From contig JAEENW010000232.1 of NCBI GenBank assembly GCA_016283945.1, positions 1-8,003 of the forward strand: a stretch of DNA of 8,003 nucleotides, given 5' to 3'. This DNA comes from Bacillota bacterium. GTDB taxonomy: Bacteria; Bacillota; Clostridia; Peptostreptococcales; Anaerovoracaceae. The position numbers and the translations under genes are program-made. Shown here in pieces: positions 5,967 through 8,003 of this stretch (its first letter is position 1; each line of letters begins with the position of its first letter). The notes beneath the pieces were generated by a model. It worked only from the letters and a program-made list of their open reading frames with translations, was not told where the DNA came from and made no database searches.

Positions 5967-6671
5967 CTAGCAGTTCTTCAGGTACTCGATCTCGTCAGGG
6001 GTGAGCTTTCTGTAGCTGCCCTCCTTCAGGCGCCCGAGCCTGAGCTCCCCTATCGCGGTGCGCTGAAGCTCCAGCACCCTGAAGCCTATGGCCTCGACCA
6101 TCTTGCGGACCTGGCGGTTCCTGCCCTCGCGGATCCTGATCTCCACGAAGGAGCAGCTTCCGTCGAGCTCCAGAAGCTCGGCCTGCGCCGGGGCGGTCTT
6201 CCTGCCGTCGATGACCACTCCGCGCCTGAGCTCCTCGAGCTGTCTGCGGTCGGGATGCCCGTTAATCCTCGCGACGTAGGTCTTCCAGACCTCGCCGGAG
6301 GGGTGAGTCAGGTGGTTCCCCAGCTCCCCGTCGTTCGTGATGATGAGCAGCCCCGTCGTCTCGTAGTCGAGCCTTCCCACGGGGAAGACTCTCTCCGGCA
6401 CGTCAGTGAGGAGATTGAGCACGGTCTGGCGGCCGAACTCGTCGCGCGCGGAGGTGATGTAGCCCGCGGGCTTGTTCAGCGCGTAGTAGACGAGCCTCTC
6501 GGCCCCCTCGATGAGCTTGCCGTTCACAGTAACCCGGTCGCCGTCCTTGACGTCGTAGCCCGGCTGCGTGAGCACGGCTCCGTTTACTCTAACTTTTCCG
6601 GCCGCGATGAGCTCGTCCGCGCCCCTTCTCGAGGCGACGCCGGCCGCGGCGATGTATTTATTGATACGCAT
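5967..6671 (-). CDS. rluB: Pseudouridine synthase, RluB/RsuA family
   Basis: With ATG at 6671 the protein has 234 residues. It converts a specific uridine of ribosomal RNA to pseudouridine; in RluB the target is helix 89 of 23S rRNA. Residues 1-50 are an S4 RNA-binding domain (MRINKYIAAAGVASRRGADELI). The catalytic domain shows KPAG (68-71), the GRLD motif with catalytic Asp102 followed by TTGLLIITNDG, and the C-terminal EGRNRQVRKM segment (182-191). A TTG codon at 6689 could extend it by six residues, but a perfect TATAAT lies at 6678-6683, so transcription should begin downstream of that TTG. MRINKYIA is also the usual family start. RluB, RluE and RsuA are close; RluB is preferred from the intact S4 domain and the Clostridia context. 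The common neighbours scpA/scpB are absent. The gene stands alone and divergent from 6822-7241. Confidence 0.92.
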   Translation of the reverse strand: MRINKYIAAAGVASRRGADELIAAGKVRVNGAVLTQPGYDVKDGDRVTVNGKLIEGAERLVYYALNKPAGYITSARDEFGRQTVLNLLTDVPERVFPVGRLDYETTGLLIITNDGELGNHLTHPSGEVWKTYVARINGHPDRRQLEELRRGVVIDGRKTAPAQAELLELDGSCSFVEIRIREGRNRQVRKMVEAIGFRVLELQRTAIGELRLGRLKEGSYRKLTPDEIEYLKNC

Positions 6672-6677
6672 GCGGAC

Positions 6678-6683
6678 ATTATA
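6678..6683 (-). promoter_or_regulatory. -10 box of rluB, suggesting a leaderless mRNA
   Basis: The minus strand reads TATAAT, then six bases (GTCCGC), then ATG at 6671. Usual spacing would put the transcription start on the A of that ATG, leaving no leader. No Shine-Dalgarno sequence lies at a normal distance from ATG; GGGGGAG is about 20 bases away, upstream of the -10 box. No good -35 hexamer is visible. Confidence 0.5.
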
Positions 6684-6764
6684 TATCAAATCTCCCCCGC
6701 GCGCGAGTGAAAACGCCGCGGCAAAAAGAAAGCGTCCCGGCTTACTGCAGGCGCCCGCGTTTTA

Positions 6765-6773
6765 TGGTATATT
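6765..6773 (+). promoter_or_regulatory. Extended -10 promoter of the 6822-7241 gene
   Basis: The plus strand reads TGGTATATT, an extended -10 element (TGn followed by TATATT at 6768-6773). No clear -35 hexamer is at standard spacing, which extended -10 promoters tolerate. A start near 6780 gives a leader of about 40 bases with GGAGG at 6811-6815, six bases from ATG. A run of seven G (6785-6791) lies in the leader. Confidence 0.5.
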
Positions 6774-6821
6774 GTTTTCATATAGGGGGGGCTTTCAGAT
6801 CAGTATACCCGGAGGACGAAG

Positions 6822-7241
6822 ATGAGCGAAGATATCAGAAAGACAGACGAAGCCAGGAACGCGGAAGGCGAAGCGGCGAAGGCTGCCGGAGGCCATCCCG
6901 ACGCCGGCAGGATAGCCGAGTTCTTCGAGGACAGCGAGAGCTACAGGCACCACGACGAGCTCACGCCCTTCGAGCACAGGTGCCTTTTCATAAGGAACTC
7001 GCTCGCGGCCCTCGCGGCGGCGCTCTTCATACTGTCGATACTTCCCCTGCCACTCGGGCACATACACCACACCCTGCAGGGCGTCGCCTACCTCATAGGC
7101 GCGGGCGCCTACATCGCCGAGCTCGTCGAGATGTCGGACGAGGAGAAGCGGGCGTCGAAGCACCACAGGCGCAGGGTCTTCATGCCGAACCTCTTCGGCC
7201 TGCTGTACATCATCCTGGGCATAAGCCACCTCTTCGACTGA
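6822..7241 (+). CDS. Small three-helix membrane protein of unknown function
   Basis: The protein has 139 residues. The family is not recognised. ATG is preceded by GGAGG at six bases and by an extended -10 promoter, and a strong terminator follows, so it looks like a complete single-gene unit. Residues 1-50 are charged and rich in Glu, Ala and Lys, presumably cytoplasmic. Three hydrophobic stretches follow at about 57-77, 82-102 and 119-137, the last close to the C-terminus. Histidines cluster at the membrane borders: HH at 43-44, His52, HIHH at 80-83, HHRRR at 114-118 and His136. This might mean metal or proton binding, but that is inference only. A basic loop (KHHRRR) between helices 2 and 3 suggests that loop faces the cytoplasm. 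It is the only plus-strand gene in the window. Confidence 0.82.
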   Translation: MSEDIRKTDEARNAEGEAAKAAGGHPDAGRIAEFFEDSESYRHHDELTPFEHRCLFIRNSLAALAAALFILSILPLPLGHIHHTLQGVAYLIGAGAYIAELVEMSDEEKRASKHHRRRVFMPNLFGLLYIILGISHLFD

Positions 7242-7294
7242 CGCCCGGCGAAAAACAGACCGGCCCCGCGTCCGGCGCGGAGCCTTTGTATCGC

Positions 7295-7329
7295 AAAGAC
7301 CTTCCCCCGGTCAGGGGAAGGTCTTTTTT
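7295..7329 (+). terminator. Strong rho-independent terminator, possibly bidirectional
   Basis: A perfect 13-bp stem (AAAGACCTTCCCC at 7295-7307, GGGGAAGGTCTTT at 7314-7326) with a 6-base loop ends in a run of six T on the plus strand. It closes the 6822-7241 gene. On the minus strand it lies about 30 bases past the stop of the XRE gene and is followed by TTTGCG, so it probably serves both convergent units, more strongly on the plus side. Confidence 0.92.
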
Positions 7330-7359
7330 GAGTCTTATGAAGCCGCGCGGGCTTGCGCC

Positions 7360-7566
7360 TTACAGTCCCTGCTCCTCGTCCCAGAAGAGCTCGTCGAGGG
7401 TCTTTCCGAGGACCCGGCAGATCTTGACGCAGAGGTTGATCGTTGGGTTGTAGTCGCCCTTCTCTATGGCGCTTATGGTCTGGCGCGAGACGCCCACCGC
7501 CCTGGCGAGATCGTCCTGCGACATGTCCAGGACCGCCCGGGCCGCCTTGAGCCTCAGATTCTTCAT
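7360..7566 (-). CDS. Small XRE/Cro-type transcriptional regulator
   Basis: The protein has 68 residues, nearly all of it one helix-turn-helix domain. The sequence MSQDDLARAVGVSRQTISAIEKGDYNPTI carries the standard XRE features: QDDLA in helix 2, SRQTISAIEKG in the recognition helix, and a C-terminal LGKTLDELF. It acts as a dimeric DNA-binding regulator in the cytoplasm. ATG overlaps the stop of the upstream membrane-protein gene in an ATGA arrangement, with GGAGAG about nine bases before the start, so translation is probably coupled. In Firmicutes, short regulators of this kind are commonly paired with a small multi-helix membrane protein. The regulator is presumed to control its own operon, but no target site can be identified here because the promoter is outside the window. 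Confidence 0.93.
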   Translation of the reverse strand: MKNLRLKAARAVLDMSQDDLARAVGVSRQTISAIEKGDYNPTINLCVKICRVLGKTLDELFWDEEQGL

Positions 7567-8003
7567 TCCTCGTCACTCTCCTCTCTTCTTGCGAGCTTCC
7601 TCGCGAAGAGCGCTATGGCGACCGCCACGAACAGCAGCCCCGCGCCCAGGCTGACCAGCGGCGTGGATATCGGCTCGCCGGCAGCGAGCGCCTTGTTCAG
7701 TCCGAGGAATCCGACTCCGAGGTTGAAGACCGAGACCAGCGCCATGAAGACCATATACCTGGTCGTGTTGTTGTTCTGTCCGAAGTAGCCGTCGTGCATG
7801 ATGGCGTAGACAACCTGGACGATGACACCGGCGAGTATGGGGATGAAGTGCTCAGCTATACCGAGCGTGCTCAGCGCGTTCTCCGTCTCGGAGAGCACCA
7901 TCATCGCGGCTTCTACAATGAGCATGGCGTAAAAGCCGTACATGTAGGCAGTGCCGCGGACAGCCTTCTGCCTCTCGTCGTAATCGGTGCGCACGCGCCC
8001 GTC
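7563..8003 (-). CDS. Four-helix membrane protein paired with the XRE regulator (N-terminus uncertain)
   Basis: The frame is open from the stop at 7563 to the right edge. A GTG at 7994 would give 143 residues, but only nine bases precede it and they show no ribosome binding site, and the frame continues upstream (Asp-Gly-Arg). The true start may therefore lie just outside. The N-terminus carries YDERQ followed by RGTAYMYGFYAML, the usual opening of the small membrane proteins that accompany short XRE regulators in Firmicutes. Counting from GTG, hydrophobic helices lie at about 16-34, 49-66, 77-99 and 114-131, and the C-terminus is basic then acidic (ARKLARREESDEE), presumably cytoplasmic. The function of this family is not established; a signal-sensing or regulator-tethering role is inferred from the pairing. 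Confidence 0.85.
   Translation of the reverse strand, partial: DGRVRTDYDERQKAVRGTAYMYGFYAMLIVEAAMMVLSETENALSTLGIAEHFIPILAGVIVQVVYAIMHDGYFGQNNNTTRYMVFMALVSVFNLGVGFLGLNKALAAGEPISTPLVSLGAGLLFVAVAIALFARKLARREESDEE

Noticed and set aside
6795..7229. Minus-strand open frame of 144 codons
   Set aside because: It is opposite the 6822-7241 gene, which has a proper ribosome binding site, promoter and terminator. The minus frame has none of these.
7109..7576. Minus-strand open frame of 155 codons
   Set aside because: It overlaps the XRE regulator in another frame and crosses the strong terminator at 7295-7329. The 68-residue XRE protein is unmistakable.

Overview
The window is GC-rich bacterial DNA carrying eight protein genes. 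Seven are on the minus strand and one (6822-7241) is on the plus strand. Strong AGGAGG-like ribosome binding sites, lipobox signal peptides, S-layer homology (SLH) repeats and a type I dockerin together point to a Gram-positive anaerobe of the Clostridia. That placement is inference from gene content; no rRNA or other marker is present.

Right to left on the minus strand up to about 2.9 kb (1-2892) lies a two-gene surface-protein operon. Gene 1360-2892 encodes a lipoprotein with Ig-like modules and a C-terminal dockerin. Gene <1-1333, 26 bases downstream, encodes a paralogous lipoprotein that ends in SLH repeats and runs off the left edge. A good sigma-A promoter (2964-2992) precedes the pair, just after a terminator (3015-3039) that closes the next gene. 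That gene is a LysR-type regulator (3110-4003) with its own promoter, which is embedded in an 11-bp inverted repeat.

Next come two translation-related genes on the same strand: an AlaX-type alanyl-tRNA editing hydrolase (4232-5491) and an RluB/RsuA-family pseudouridine synthase (5967-6671). They are separated by 475 bases without a credible gene. That gap is the most unusual part of the window. It holds six exact copies of the octamer GTGCAAAA in both orientations, one near-copy, two perfect palindromes of 18 and 16 bp, and several inverted repeats, all within about 300 bp. No protein reading frame or known element that I recognise explains it.

The right end holds divergent promoters for rluB (apparently leaderless) and for an orphan three-helix membrane protein (6822-7241). 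A strong terminator, which may act in both directions, follows. After it, on the minus strand, is an overlapping pair: a small XRE-family repressor and a four-helix membrane protein whose N-terminus is at or just beyond the right edge.

There is no rRNA, tRNA, CRISPR array, transposase or phage gene. The most interesting leads are the GTGCAAAA cluster and the tandem lipoproteins that share an N-terminal half but carry different C-terminal attachment domains.
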